Position numbers and translations under genes: made by a program
Shown here: positions 32,681 through 32,696 of the stretch, piece after piece
How the letters are laid out: each line of letters opens with the position of its first letter
Numbering within the stretch: position 1 is the stretch's first letter
NCBI GenBank assembly: GCA_020628015.1
Contig: JAHDFT010000002.1
Coordinates: 1 to 32,696, forward strand
Direction: 5' to 3'
DNA: 32,696 nucleotides
Source: Bacteroidota bacterium
Lineage (GTDB): Bacteria > Bacteroidota > Bacteroidia > Chitinophagales > UBA2359
Notes under the pieces: model-generated
Seen by the model: the letters and a program-made list of their open reading frames with translations, nothing else
Told to the model about the DNA's origin: nothing
Database searches by the model: none

Positions 32681-32696
32681 TATATAGACATTGTTA

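Noticed and set aside
1-32696. CRISPR arrays, insertion sequences, integration sites and phage genes
   Set aside because: No regularly spaced repeats, transposase frames or terminal inverted repeats with target duplications were seen; all genes are housekeeping or ordinary accessory genes on one strand.

Overview
The window is a contiguous, entirely plus-strand stretch of an AT-rich chromosome from a member of the Bacteroidota. The lineage call rests on four things: a large secreted protein ending in a gliding-motility-associated (type IX secretion, type B) C-terminal domain; a three-gene succinate dehydrogenase with a single fused cytochrome b558-type SdhC; -7 elements of the Bacteroidota form TAnnTTTG upstream of several transcription units; and the near absence of Shine-Dalgarno sequences. 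A Saprospiria-like organism is possible, but I cannot establish class from the sequence alone.

Region 1 (1-10109) is metabolic and accessory. It holds mnmD (tRNA wobble-uridine methylation), a putative lipoprotein with TPR-like C-terminal repeats, a GmhB/HisB-type HAD phosphatase, sdhC-sdhA-sdhB (complex II), a 918-residue secreted FN3-like/T9SS protein, and ribE (riboflavin synthase, which makes the flavin later used by SdhA). Region 2 (10110-10465) is the leader of the ribosomal cluster. It has two near-identical promoter blocks 226 bp apart and ends in a strong Shine-Dalgarno before rpsL.

Region 3 (10466-32496) is the str-S10-spc-alpha ribosomal superoperon in canonical order: rpsL, rpsG, fusA, rpsJ, rplC, rplD, rplW, rplB, rpsS, rplV, rpsC, rplP, rpmC, rpsQ, rplN, rplX, rplE, rpsN, rpsH, rplF, rplR, rpsE, rpmD, rplO, secY, map, infA, rpmJ, rpsM, rpsK, rpsD, rpoA, rplQ. 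There is no tuf between fusA and rpsJ and no adk between secY and map. Together these genes supply both ribosomal subunits, EF-G, IF-1, the SecY translocon, methionine aminopeptidase and the RNA polymerase alpha subunit. rpmD (59 aa) and rpmJ (38 aa) were found by reading the spacers directly. The window closes with a strong intrinsic terminator.

The unusual feature is the architecture between genes. Ribosomal genes are normally packed tightly, but here many spacers are 80-440 nt, and almost every one holds a long inverted repeat unique in sequence (stems of 7 to 19 bp, many perfect), often 5-30 nt after the preceding stop codon. Only a few pairs stay tightly coupled (rplC-rplD, rplX-rplE, rpmD-rplO, rpmJ-rpsM). 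Internal -7-like sites sharing TTTGCA with an AT-rich continuation occur before rpsH, infA and rpmJ. I infer a superoperon punctuated by RNA stem-loops and internal promoters. Hairpins also occur between the sdh genes, so this may be a genome-wide habit. No tRNA, rRNA, CRISPR array or insertion sequence was seen.
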